From Hydractinia symbiolongicarpus (taxonomy: Eukaryota; Cnidaria; Hydrozoa; Anthoathecata; Hydractiniidae): a DNA stretch of 64,000 bases. The notes beneath the pieces were generated by a model. It did not search any database, was not told the origin of the DNA, and saw nothing but the letters and a program-made list of their open reading frames with translations. The DNA lies in assembly GCF_029227915.1 (NCBI RefSeq), contig NC_079878.1, positions 4,960,001 through 5,024,000 on the forward strand, read 5' to 3'. This document shows positions 1 through 13,300 of this stretch, piece by piece. Each line of letters opens with the position of its first letter. The first letter of the stretch is position 1. Position numbers and translations under genes: made by a program.

Positions 1-733
1 TCGAAGACTACACAAAAAATATGTAGCTTGAATATTTTGACTTTTAGCTAGAAATCTTGCATTTAAAAAAACTAAATATATCATTTTTAATGTTTTTTGA
101 AAACCTGATTTTCACATACAGCTATAGCTGAATGTTCAAAAATAGTGTGACATTTGTTTTATTAGAAATCTTGCATATTTCTGTTAAAAGTGCTTTTTTC
201 GGGTTTACTTTCACATATTACCTACATATTTTAAAAGTGAATGTGATAAAGTTGAATGTATGTAATAGCATATACAAGGACAGTAGTTTGTGAAGTACTA
301 AAAGGTGACCTCTGCTGGGTTACAACAGTTTTTGACCACCTCTACAAAATGTAACCTAAGAATAGAATAATTTTATTAAATAATATAGATATTACCATGT
401 CATGAACAAGCGAGTTTATTCAGGGCTATGTTTCGACAGCTACAGCTGTCATTGACACAGATAAGTAGCAATATTTTTAAAGAATAATTTTATTTGGAAA
501 ACCTACAACTGTACAAGACTGTTTAATGTGTAAGAATACAAATCAAAAAAAGAAAGAGACATGTCAAACAAGGGTGCTGACTCGCAGAACACGTTGTATA
601 TGTGAGGGCTGCTGTGGGCATTTTGTTTTTGTTTTTTTTCGAGCTTTAACCGCCAAAAATTGCTCCGAAATGCAAAACACCAGAGCTCATTGTTCTTATT
701 TAAATTTTGTTGAGAAGATTTTCACTTCCATTA
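1..733. other. Gene-free stretch at left edge
   Basis: AT-rich sequence with no recognisable coding signal. A short open frame near 526-741 has low-complexity composition and no family resemblance. The right end runs into the ATCT-type tail of the SINE that follows. Confidence 0.5.
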
Positions 734-1087
734 GTAGATAGATAGATAGATGTGCATATTTTACATGGCTAGCCTCACAAATATCGAGGGATATACCCTG
801 TCTATTATTTCCAGGAGGGGCATGGCGTAGATGGAGAGTCCTAGAGTATTTAATGCCCATTTCGAGCTACGCAGACCCAATTAGAGCCTGCGCTCTACTA
901 GACAACTCCTGGCAACATCCAACGGCCCACACAGTGTGCCATCTTCCCAATTTCCCTCACATGGCTTGGGTTAACCAGGGGCTATGGTAACATTCACTCG
1001 CCCATGTTAAATCGCCGTCAAGAGGAATCGAACCCCGGTCTCCCGCACAGAGTACGAGAGCTATAACCACTAATCTACGGCGCCACT
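734..1087 (-). mobile_element. tRNA-derived SINE with (ATCT)n tail, copy 1
   Basis: On the minus strand this begins with a tRNA-like head. The A-box-like TAGATTAGTGG and the B box GGTTCGATTCC are spaced as in a tRNA gene and flanked by GC-rich stem-like sequence. A roughly 250 bp body follows, and it ends at 734 in a short run of ATCT units. A second near-full-length copy lies on the plus strand at 51151-51506 and has the same head, body and tail, so this is a dispersed family. The head is too diverged and too long to be a working tRNA gene. I do not know the family name. Confidence 0.8.
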
Positions 1088-4000
1088 TGCCATAGTTGGC
1101 AACAAGTGTTGGGATCTAGTACTAGTTTATTTTTTAGCACTGCATGCTAGCTACACTTTGTAAAAGTTTTTGATTTTCTACACTTTGTAAAAGTTTTTGA
1201 TTTTCAACACCCACACTGATATTCACTCTAATCAATATCTGAAACTGCATCCACTTTCAGATATAACTTTGATGTTCTACCTAGGCTCCCTCGCAATGGA
1301 TGCAGCAATGTAAGCAGCAAACCTGCCATCCATCGATTGGAATAAACAGGTAAAACATAATCAGAAAAAAAAGGGAAAACAGGCAGGTGTTTAGGGCGTT
1401 TGATATTACAAATCTTTTATACTTGATTTTATAAAAGCGTACTTTGGAGCAAAAAAAGCGTACCTAATACGAATCCTACACTAAACAGTCTTTTCCAGGA
1501 GAGGCGTGCGATCGCACACGCACGCCTTGGCACACACCTAAACTGTTTCAGGCGTGTGATTAATCGCACACCGGAAAAATAAATATTGAGTTTTTAAAAT
1601 CAACCTATAAAATTTAATAATCATTTTGTAGTGTGCAATGGCAGCCCTCGAAATAATTTTTGGAGCCTCATCAGATAAAATGTTGGCCACATTTCCAGTT
1701 TTTCGGACATGTTTGTAGCTTTGATAGATCCGATAGATTTCTGTTTTGGTCAGACATTTTTAGATCTCAAAATTATTGAATTATTCTGGTCCTTTTAATT
1801 CATGAGCAAGCCTATTCATAGCCAAACTGATCATCCTAGCTAATTTACCGACTCCTGACTTATTTAAAAGAACTATGCAGATACAGATACATAAATCTCT
1901 TTTCCCTGGATCCTTCGTTGTTGGTAACCATGTCTTACACAAGAAATCCAGCCATGCAGTTCTCAACAAATGCAGAGGTTAACGTCGACTGAGCACGTTT
2001 AAAACAAGTCTGCAAAACGGCACTTACAGGTGGAACAGACATTTTATTATGGATTTAACTGTAGATAATTTCTTCATTTGACAAAACAATTGGAAACCAT
2101 AGCAAGTTCCAATTTAATTGATTTTTTTCTTTATGCAGCAAGTGCTATTTTTATTCAGGCAATTTAAAAAAAAATCTTTTTCTGTATAAATTTTGTTTAA
2201 ATGTGGCAGAGCTTTCTGAATGAATTTTTATTTTTATTTTTTAGTTTAGTTTTTTTAGTTTTATTTAAGCCATGTTGATAAAGATTATTTCAATTTGAAA
2301 ACAAAGAATATTTTTGCCTATTTGCTTGGATGACCTGAAACAGTGACGGTATAATCATGCATACTATTTTGGGCATGTAAAAAAGGAAGTTAAGATTCAG
2401 AAAGTCGGTATACGTAGACGTTCGAACATTGTGTTTGGGGTTCACGATTCAAGACGTCCCCAACTTTTCTACCGCAAAATGCGCAACAAAGATTAACCTT
2501 GGGGCACGTATCCACGCACAACATCCGTTGCACATGCGTTTCACATCACACCTGTTACTTGATTTACAGGTGGGAATCATCGTACACTTACTCAAATATT
2601 CCAGAAAAAGACTGACTAATGTTAAAGAAGAAACTCTTGGCTTTCAGAAAAGTATAGCTAGATAGCATACCTTTAAAACCACGAAACCAATCTAATTTGT
2701 ATAAAATATATACAAGTAAAAAATACCCTTTTTAAAAAAAGTACGCTAGCTGTTAACCAGCTTGAAAATTGGACACGCGTAAAACTGGAAAAGAAGCGTT
2801 AGAAAATATCCCTTTTTGGTGATATATTTTGTAACAAATTTTATTTAGCTTATTATTTAGATATTACATTGGAGGAATTTGTCAGAAAAAGAAGGCAAAT
2901 TATGCTTTTTTCACGAAAAGTGTATAGTTATATGTCCAGATTTAATTGACATATCCATTTTCGGATATCGATCAGAGTCGATCTCACTGATATTTATTCT
3001 TACATTACAAGTCAATGAATAGTAGGCACAATTCCTACACAGATACACAAGAGAAGTACAGTTGACACAACAGGGGACAAATTTGTGAAGTGTGATTTCG
3101 AATTTAGCTAGGTTATAGAAATTATAGTCATAAGACTTTGACTATGTAGAAATATATCGCGCATCACGATTCTTGTCGACCTTCCCATTTCCGCCATGTT
3201 TTTTTTAGTGTGTTTGGTCACGTGTCGAAGTTTTTATAAAAACACGACCGGGAACAAGCAAAATAGACCTTTAACACTGCAACCGCAACCGCACAAAACA
3301 AAACATGGCTTTTATCTTTCTCTGGTGTGTTGTTGCAGTTGTTTGGGACTTTTTCCAGCTTTATTGTTTTTTTTCAACCCTGTCAATTCATTAATTTTAC
3401 ATTTCCATTTATAGCTGACTCCTCCGCTAAGTATTCATTTCCCTTCTCAAATTTTGTTAAGCTAGAGCTATGTAGGATTTATGTGTTTTTCTTTATGTAG
3501 CTAGCTAGCTAGCTAAGTGTTTTCTAACTATTAACCCCAAAACCTTCTAAATTTGCCTAATGTAACATTTTTAAATAAATTTGGTTGAATGCCCATAGCT
3601 TTAATTTAAACCTGCTCAGGCAACATCCATTTTTGTGTTGTTGTAGGTAATATTTTGTGCTTAACAATGTACAGCAGAATGCTACTTAGGACATTACAGC
3701 AACTGAGCAGGGTTGCAGGGTTATTGAAGAGATGGAATTACTATTTTAACCTAAGTCAAAAAGGCAAGTTTACTAGAAAGGCAAGAATAATAAAAGAGTA
3801 AATATGGTATATACATAGGGAATTTTGAGAGACTATCAGTGGTTAAAATCTCAAATTAGAACATGCAACACATTACATTAAGCTACACAATAATGACTTT
3901 CAGTGCTATAAAATAATTACTACTAATACTAAATACTACTACTTATTTATTTAGTAATGCAGGTTAAAATTACAATACATAGAATAACAGTCCTAATATT

Positions 4001-4386
4001 TACTTGGAGGTAAAACTGTACACAAATCCACCAGACATGGAGGAAAACGTTCAAAACAAACAAAATCCACAATAAAAACCTGGGGAAAATTGAGGTTTTA
4101 ACATTTATTCCAATATGTTTATTTTACCATTCACACAAATAAAACATGCATTCAAAATTTGGCTTTTTTCGCGTGCTGCTTTGAGCACAGCATCCATGTG
4201 CAATCTTTGTTGTTATCTTTATGCTTGTTTAACAAATTTTTTAAGAAACAGGTTACACAACGTAGACAACTAATCTATGCCTTGAGAAAGCGTTTTTAAC
4301 TATAATTTAAACCATATAACTTGTGCCTTTAGTGAACAGTGCTTTGCATGAGCAGCCCTTGGAATTTTTTTACGTTGGCCATAAAA
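1088..4386. other. Intergenic, no gene recognised
   Basis: AT-rich DNA with scattered short open frames (for example near 2429-2665 and 3196-3414) that show no domain, no splice-phase chain and no composition shift. A GC-richer patch near 1500-1570 contains a short palindromic core around a GCGATCGC-like motif. The 5' noncoding exon or promoter of the downstream MAGUK gene could lie here, but I cannot point to it. Confidence 0.4.
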
Positions 4387-4931
4387 CTGCTGACGTGAGA
4401 TACATTTCAACTGATTTGCGTCAGCAATTTTTTTTAGTGAAATTTTTCAGCTTGTAATATCCTTCGTCATTCATGTTTTATTAGAGGTAGACCTCTCATA
4501 ATTTCGATGCATTGATCTCCTAAGACGGTGATAGGTCGGACTGACTTGTGGCATGGTTCCAAATGGTCTTCCGTCTTTCGTTCGAGTCTCAGTGTAATAC
4601 ACTAGCCGTGCATAAGAGTGTCAGCATGAAGGTAAGGGGCCGCAACTTTAATGTTCTCTATACCTTACATTCTTCATAATAACACCAACCATTTTTAATT
4701 TTGACATTCATAAGCTTTTTGATTTTGGTGACGCTTTAGTTCAGCCTAATGGCCTTACTTACTGAAAATCGAATTTAATTATTTTGTAGTCGCATTGAGT
4801 GAAAGAAGCTTAAAAAAAACCAAAATTATTTTTATTTAAAAATTTCACAACAAAATTACGTCAGCAATTTTTTTGCCGACGCAACAGCGATATCTTCGTA
4901 TTTCACGTCGGCAATTACGTCGGCAGTGCAG
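4387..4931. mobile_element. MITE-like element with degenerate terminal inverted repeats
   Basis: The left end reads CTGCTGACGTGAGATAC and goes on through GCGTCAGCAATTTTTTTT and GTGAAATTTTT. The reverse complement of the right end reads CTGCACTGCCGACG, then GACGTGAAATACG, then TTGCTGACG and GTGAAATTTTT. The two ends therefore form inverted arms of roughly 60-95 bases, the right arm being longer because of an internal repetition of the TGCCGACG motif. There is no coding capacity inside. A non-autonomous DNA transposon is the simplest reading. No clear target duplication was found. Confidence 0.5.
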
Positions 4932-5449
4932 AATCCTGATGCTAATTTTAAGGGCTGCATGAGCACGAATGATGACACAAACCCACTGAAACGAACATTC
5001 AGTTTCTTTCCATTTCCCCAAGAAGTATTGATTGTTCATGCATCCTAAAAAACAGCAGTTAATCTCTTTCTTTTTTTCGCTGTGCTAGCCATATTTTTAC
5101 AACACTAATGTTTTCGTTACCTCCATTCTTGTGCACACATTTTTTTGGGATAGCATGATGTAATGTTATATGATAGCGTGCAGGAAAAACATGGCACTAT
5201 GATTGAGTGTATGGCAGCTCAAAGCTGATGTGAACTTAAAACAAAATATTAAAAACTAACTCAAAAGTGTGAATAATAAATCATAAAACATAATAGTTAG
5301 TGGAATGTTTCCACTGAAAGCCACTGGAAAAAAATGAATCAAACATAGTAACATGTATTTTAATATGTTAAATTTGAATAAGAAAACAAAAATCAAAAAT
5401 TAAAAAGTGATCTCCATTAAGAATTTTCCAAATACATTACAGATGTAGG

Positions 5450-6310
5450 GCTCAAAAGAAAGCAGACTTCCATTACAGGCCACTTAGTCTGAATGATTAT
5501 TCAACACTTTTGCAGCTCTAAACGGAAAGGCTGTTTTGCCAAATTCTGTGTTGACCAAGGGAAGTGTAAACCAGTTTTAGAAGCTCCTCTTGTTTGGTTA
5601 TTGTGGCATTTTTTTGCTAAAAAGAATTTTGAGCGCATGTAATCAGATGCAATGTGATTCATGGTTTTGAAAACTAGCATGGGATTGTTTTTTATGGTAA
5701 ATTGTTCAATGAATATTTCCTCTTTTTCTCAAGAAAGGCATTGACACATTTTAATCATTTTTCTAGTCTTTCCAATCTATACCTTAGGTGCCACAAACCC
5801 ATGGTAAGGGGCAGTAGTTGAAATATGACATGACAAGTGCATTATTTAAAAGGTTTTTGGTGCGAGGTGTTACCAAGATGCAATGGTTCTAATTTTAGAA
5901 TATTTAATAAAGTTTTTTCTATTTATGTCATTAATGTGCTCTTCCTAATTGCAATTTTGATCAAATATTTAACTTTTATATTTTACTTTTTTCAGTCCTC
6001 TTCAAAGGAATACCCATATAGTTTATAGTTTTGTTCTCGACTTTTTTTAACTGGCTGCAGTTGAGGACAAAGATTTCTCAGTTTTATTCGTATTATTAGT
6101 TTAATTTGTTATTATTCAGCCAGAGGTCAACTTGCAAAAGTTCTAAGTTGATGGGGATATGGGGAAGTTTTTATGGGATGAAATAATTATTGTATCATCC
6201 GCATATATAGATGATGGTAATTTAGATTGATGACAGTTTTTAAGTAATTAATATACAAAAAGCAGTGTGACCAATACAGATCCCTGTTGCACCCCGATCA
6301 ACCGTGATTG
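5450..6310 (-). mobile_element. Decayed non-LTR retrotransposon (CR1/L2-like reverse transcriptase, 3' half)
   Basis: Read on the minus strand, translations in shifting frames show the end of a reverse transcriptase. A GVQQGSVLV-type motif near 6290-6260 is followed by the catalytic IYADDT motif at about 6190-6207. Farther on, near 5640-5500, comes the C-terminal signature typical of CR1/jockey-group elements, with GASKTGLHFPWS and NLAKQPFRLE. Stops and frameshifts separate the blocks, so the copy is dead. The 5' part of the element is missing or unrecognisable beyond 6310. Confidence 0.75.
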
Positions 6311-7345
6311 CCTTTTTTAAAGTCAATGATCAAAGTACAAACAAAGTTTTGTCAAATCAAACATATTTTTAGAAGACCAACCAATTAGAATTAAAATACT
6401 GGTTTACTTCAAGTTGACCTACTCTGGTGCCCACCACTAATAGAGAACAAGAAGGTGTGGCAGGGACAGTGACAGCACAGACAAATAACAACACAGGGCA
6501 AGTACAGGATAACACAGGACAGGACAAACATTTAGTTAAAATTAAATGTAAATAAGATCAGTCAGATAGATAAATAAGGAATTAAGCAATGTTATTTTTA
6601 GGAAAGTTTTAAATTTAGTAAAAATTAATTAACCAATTTGCAGTAGGGGTATAGATTGTGGCATTGTTGCCAAAATTGAATACAGATTGGTGCCAAAACA
6701 AGTTGTTTGCATATGACAGGAGTTAATAAGACATCTAGCAGTTGCACGTGTTTTTTAAGCATGAAAGAAATCAACTGCAAATGTATCAAGCAGTGGTTAT
6801 GGTAGTTTAAGATTGTCCAGGCAAATTATATAGCTTGCCATGTGCCTCCTTACCAGTACAGAGTACGAGTCTAGAAATTATTTCCAAGAATGTCTAATGA
6901 AACTAATTTCAGTTTCAGAGCGTTAACCTCTCCCACTTCATCTGCACTTTCCCCCCGATAATTAAAAAATTTACTTCATGCAAGTTCAACTGATTTAAAA
7001 AACATTAATTACTACCCCGTTTCAAATTAACTAGTTTTTTAACTTTCTGGACATTTACATTACACTTTAACAACAGGCATTTTATTAATGCAGATTTTCA
7101 GAATCTGTGTGTTAATTTTGTGCATTGTTAATTTCCTTAAATCAGGTAGTTGGAAAAATTCAATGTGCAAATTAAACATTTTCCCTGCTGTACAGCATGA
7201 ATATTGAACTTCTTGTGTTAAGATTCCTTGGATTCCTGATGTTGCTGCTAACTACTTTAAGAAAATGTTTTACGGTTTCAAACAGTATTTTCTTCCATAA
7301 TAGTCAGATTTAATAATTGTTAATCAATGTCAAATTTAATTTCAG
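6311..7345. other. Intergenic / 5' region of the MAGUK gene
   Basis: No coding exon recognised. It ends at an acceptor-like T-rich tract with TTTCAG at 7340-7345, directly before the exon that carries the MAGUK start codon. At least one noncoding first exon and the promoter therefore probably lie upstream, in this stretch or before it. Confidence 0.35.
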
Positions 7346-7365
7346 TTGTGAACAATAGAAGAAAA

Positions 7366-10300
7366 ATGAAACCAAATGATAATACTGAAGGTAATTGTTT
7401 ATTTGTTAAGCCCATTTCTTTAATTCATTATTATATTAGCCTTATCTGTTTATATTTTGTTTATTTGTTTCACATCAACTTTTGCTAAGAATGTTTAATT
7501 CTGCTCAGATAAGGGATGAATAATTTCTCTTCCACTAGTTTAAACAATCCCTTTTTAGTAATTTCTAACAATTTCTGTATCTTTTACAGTATATACACTT
7601 TTTAGTAATATGGGATATGCAAAACCCGAGAAAGATTTTTCATGGAAAATGGATTGGCTTTTTAGATTTTAAAAAAATATTATTTGACGCTAAAAACATC
7701 TCGAAACACCCCACGCACAAAATATTTTTCTTCATTTTAGCCAACTTAGATGCCATAAAGACAATACTTAACGGTCTGCATCAGTCAGATCAAAATGTTT
7801 ATGAAGAAGAACAATTAAAGTTTATTGAAAAAATTTTGGATAATCAAATCATAAAAGATCTAATCAAGGTAATTTTGTGTTATATTAACTATTTAGATGG
7901 ATATTAATGCAAAGCTTTACAGAGTTTACTTAATACCGTTTCTATAGTAAGTTGCTGGACAGGTTAAACTAACATGCCAAAAGTTAATATACTTCATACT
8001 AAAATATATACCAAGTATTGCTGAGAAAAACATTGGAAATATTTTTTGAGTTTTTTTTAATTTCTGCGTACATGTTTTACAACCTTTTAGGTTATTGAAA
8101 TACACAAGTAATAAGGAGCAAAATGAAGTAATAAAATTTTTCGACAACATGTGCGATAACGTTTTTATCACATTTACCAAGCATTAATAATTTGATATGC
8201 TTGATATGCTCCAGAGTTGTTTATCCATTTTGAATCAAGTCCTTAGTTCCAGTTTTTTCTACTTGGCATTAAGTTGGCTGTAATAAGAAAAAAAGTTTGT
8301 TTCACTGCATTTGATTCTTGTTGCATAAAAAAACCTGTGTTCAAGAGCATATTTCCAAACAATTCTAATTGTATACACAAAAAGAGCAAGGAATTAAAAC
8401 TAGCCAAAAGCATGTTTTTTTTAAAGGTATAAACATAGCTAGACATGGAATTTATTTTTTTCTTACAACTTATAACAAGTGGTATAAACAAACAAAGATT
8501 GTAAAGTTTTAAAAGTGTATTAAAAAGACCTGGGGAAACATAACAAAGCTAATAAATATGACGCAGAAAAATCACTTTGTCCTGACAACAAATTAGCATC
8601 TAGTTAAATTTCTAACAATATTAATCAAAACTTTGTAAATAAAACATATTGCACATCTACAACATCCCATTATATTACAAAACTATATAAGAAATCTTCG
8701 GCTACATCAAAAAATAATAAAGACATCTACTTTGTCTGTCACAGAAAGACAAATGGAAGTGGCTTAATAATAAATGCCAATAATTAAGAGACATTGCGTC
8801 TCTTGATTATTGACATAACTAGACCTTTAATAAATATTGTTTAAAATTTATGCAAAAATTTGATGCAAATTATAAAAACAGCTTTTCTCTCCTTTCATTT
8901 TCTGTGATAGTTGCATCCGTCGTTGTTTTGGCTTAAAAAATTATGGATAAATAGAAACAATATCTTTTGCTGGGGACGTAAGGCACTGCATTCATATAAT
9001 ATTAAATACATTGGTAGATGAGAAGTTCCTCTAAAACAATGGAGCAGTATATAAAATTATCAATAAAAAACTCAAAATAATCTAAGATTTGAACACAAGT
9101 GTGTTATCCAGTTTGAAAATTTAAAAATATATTATTTAAAAATTCTTATCAAGATACAAAAGTTAATAAAAAAATGTTTGTAGTACCTTCACTTTATCAT
9201 TTTTCTTGTTTGCATCTTTTCATCTTGGTGTTTTTGATTAGTAAATGGTTTCTTAACATTAATTCGTGATTTGACATCAAAGTAAATTAGCAAAAGAAAA
9301 TCTTGTACAAATGTTAAAAAGTTTAATGATTCTAATTAATTTCTATGAACAGGGAACCTCCTTAGTTTCTTTTTCTAAATTTTATCACTAAAATCTTTTA
9401 TTTGACACCAGGTCTAAAATTTAATAACTGGTAAGATTACTTTCTTGTATTTTTTTATTTGTTATACTAAAAAAAAATTAGCAAAATGTCATTTTAATCT
9501 ATCTTTACACATCTGTTTTCTTAATTATTGCTTGGTGATAAGAGGTGGGATAAAATAAGTTTTTGTAATTAGTTTTTAATAAAAATCAATGTACTTGTGT
9601 TTGTGGTTTTGACATTTTGTTGATATTATAGGTACATGAAAAACTTTTGTCTACGAAAGAACACACAACAAAGAAGAATTGTATTGAGCTTTGCAAAGAA
9701 GTAAGACAGTTTTAATAATTTTAATGTGTTAAAAAAATGTTATTTTTTCTTTTTTTCTTTTAATTAAGATTCAAGCTATATGTATAAATGCACAAATGCT
9801 CCTACCCAAGGATATATAGCGAACATTAAAAAATTAAAAAGTTTAATCTCTTTTATGCTGTACTTGAAAGGCGACAGAGCACTCAAAGTTCTACGGTGCT
9901 TGAGGCAAACCAAAAACATGAACAAACTCCTTCACAAGGCTTCAAGAAAGCTATGACTTTATAAAAAATAACAAACAGCAGTATAATGCATCTTTTTACA
10001 TTAACAATTTTATTAAAGTAATCATTGTGTGCGTATTGTAGCAAAGATGAAGCCACAAAAGTTAAAACTAGAATATCAGTATGAATAAATATGTACCTAT
10101 ATTCTCCTTCACTGAATCATAACTGTCTTGTGCACCAGATACAAAATATTGTGGTTGTGTTAATAATTCTATTCTTCGTTTGTTCTTGTCTTTAAAAAAT
10201 GAACATTATAACAAATTTTGAATTTTTATCATGGTTAAAGAAAAAAATTTTCTCCTGTTTTACAAAAGAAAATGTTAACATCCTAATTAAAAAAATTCTT

Positions 10301-13300
10301 TTTTCTCCAATAATCTCTTAGTTGCATAGCAATTTTATTTAATGTATTATCCAGAAGAATAAAAAGGGGCAGAGAGAAAAACAGGTATGCAATATAAAAA
10401 ATGTCAAAAATATCACTTAGGAATTACAATATTGAACAAAATATTTATATCTTTTACTGCTATTAACTACACCAGAACGTTCATATAGTTGACTGAACAA
10501 CCATTCTGTCTGTTCAGCATTGCTTGTTTTATGCCTTTAGATTTTAAAGTGTTTAGAAGAGAATGCCTCTGATGAAAAGTGTACAGAGTTGGCTAAAATA
10601 ATAAAAAGCCCTTACATCAGGGTAAGTGTGAAATATCGCAAGATTTTTTCTATTTAAAACTAAAAATTTTATTTCCTTTTCATTGATACAGTGTAAATCT
10701 ATTAACTATTATGTATTATACTGATTAATACTTCAGCTCTGCATCGTTTTAATTATGTTTGTTGTCTTGTGTTATAACTATGACATTTACTCGTTGTAAA
10801 AACACTAATTTAGAATATATAAATTTACACTAATTTTTTCTTTTCATTGCACATGCATGCTTTTAAACTGTTCAGGGTGTGTGTAGATATTCTTTCATGT
10901 GATTTTGTTTGTTTGTGATGTGGTTAATTAAAATGACCAAGGCTATATTTGATTACGTAATTTAATTCTGTCTCATTCCATACCTATACTATGGGTCACA
11001 AACTGTTAATTTGAGTGTTTAAAGGTCATCATTTAAACCACATTATTTGACATGTGGTATTTTTAATGCTCAAAGTGTATTATTGTATTAAATGTTCAAT
11101 AGTTTCTTTTGAACATTGTATTTGTGAAATGAATTTTGGTAATTTTCGTGCACTTCGTCTATGTATATTTTCATTGGTTTTGATTTAAAGTCTTCTAATT
11201 TCAAATGTGTTTTGTGTGTATTATAATTGTTATTATATACAACATATAGAAGAATAGTAAAAGATTTTTAGAAGTATAATTACTCAACAGTAAAATGTAT
11301 GCAAACTAAAATTTTTTCTGCATGAAACACTTCCATATCAGACAGCTGTGTTTACCATCAGTTTTTGACTGGTATAAAAAAGATGTTATAAATGAATTAA
11401 TATATGCGAAATATAGTTGTAATGTAGCGATGTGTTTTGATGTCCTTGAGTTGTTTCATGTTTACTTTTCAGTGTTTAATTGAAGCTCATGATAATATAG
11501 TATATGAAACATACAAAGTATTACCAATGTTGCCACCCGAAGAAACATCACAGAAATCACTTGATGGTGGTGGGCCACCTATTCGTGTTGTTGGTTTGAG
11601 TGTGAACCCCAAGAAGCCATTGGTACTGTCTGTTTTTAATCTTTATGTTGTTTTAAAAGTTGTATATATAGTAATATAGTAAAGCTTCTAGTATATAGTA
11701 GAAGGGGTTGCGTATTCACTATGCAACACGCTGACTATATCTAAGTTTTTTATTTTTGCCTTTCTACTTTTTCATTGTATATATATTTTTTTCCATAATT
11801 ATTAGGGAATCACTCTTGCCAAACATCCAGATAATTGCATTTATATTCAACGAATCTTACTTGGAACAATGGTTGAAAAACAAGGTAGCAAAGTTACAAA
11901 TTTTACAGTACATTTCTGCCCAAATTACACTTTGGAAGAGATGACAGAGATTAAACATTGTTGTAATTTTATTGCCAGGTTTATTAAATGTTGGTGATGT
12001 GCTACAAGAAATAAACGGTGCAAAAGTTGGTGAGGACCCTGTCGAAGTTCAAAAACAACTGGTATGTTTTTCTTGAATAATTAATAATAAATTATTAATT
12101 AATTAATAAGGTTGAACGCCCATCAAATTAAATGCTCAAGGAAGGCCCTGAAAAAGAAAACGAATAAAAATGTGCAAATTTACCTGAGCCATCTTCGTTT
12201 TTCGTTTTATTCCAATCTAATTTCTTTTTATGTGGTTTTCAATAAATCCAGAATCATTTATGTTTGTGTTGTTTATGTATGTGTGTCTGTTGTATGAATG
12301 CTTGTAAAATATTTTAAGCTGAACAAAAAAGTGAGACTTTTAAACCTCTTTTGTGCTGTGTTTTGTTTTTTTTAAAGATATCTACAGATATTCTATAATA
12401 TTCACTGATTTCTAAAGTAAATTGAATTCAGCAAATGTGACAGCTGTTTTGTATTTATTTATTGATTTTTTTTGATTTTTTTTGTTTTAAAAAAAATTGT
12501 TAGTTTGATAAAAAAAATGTCACCTAAAGCGAAATTCTAGGAAGGTTTTTACCTGTGGGAATTTCCTTTTTGTTTTCAGAACTAAAAAAAAGTAAGTAGT
12601 ATTATGAAAATTATATGTTGATTTATTCTGTTTTATATTGTAGCCTGAATAAACACAGTGAACATAGAAGAATTTCTATTAAATTTTATTGATTCTTTGT
12701 GAAAAATTTTAAAGAAATTTAATGAATTTTAATGAGGATGGTGAAATGTACACAAAAGAAAATGAGAACTTTGTGTGATGCATGTGTTTATCATCTGTTC
12801 AATATGACAAACTGTGCGTTTTAAAATCTCCCTTCACGGATTACATGTTAGATAATTATAAAAGAAAAAAAATCATGAAGGTTATTTTTTATTATGTGAT
12901 AATATTTTAAACAGCTTTTACTATTTTATTTGTGTGTGTATGAAGTTTTATGTAAAAGTTGGTTGTTTTCAAACTGTCCATGTAAAGACTTTTTCGTAAA
13001 CCTTTACTTTTGTTTTAGAATTCTGCTGATGGAGATTTAACATTGAAGGTTATTCCTGCTTTTAAAGATTCGCGTGGACTATGTCAAGTAATTTATTATT
13101 TTTACTTTTCTCGATTAAAGAATTTAAAACTATTTTAGGGGCTATAAAATGTTTCTGGAATTTTTGATTTTAATGGCTTCCATGAAAGTCGATTAAAGCA
13201 TTGAAAAGGATCCTTAGCATTTAAACTTCGAGTTCTTACGCACAAATGAGCTTCAGTATGACATCGCATGTGTTTCTAAGTGTTCTTCTATTTAGGTTCA

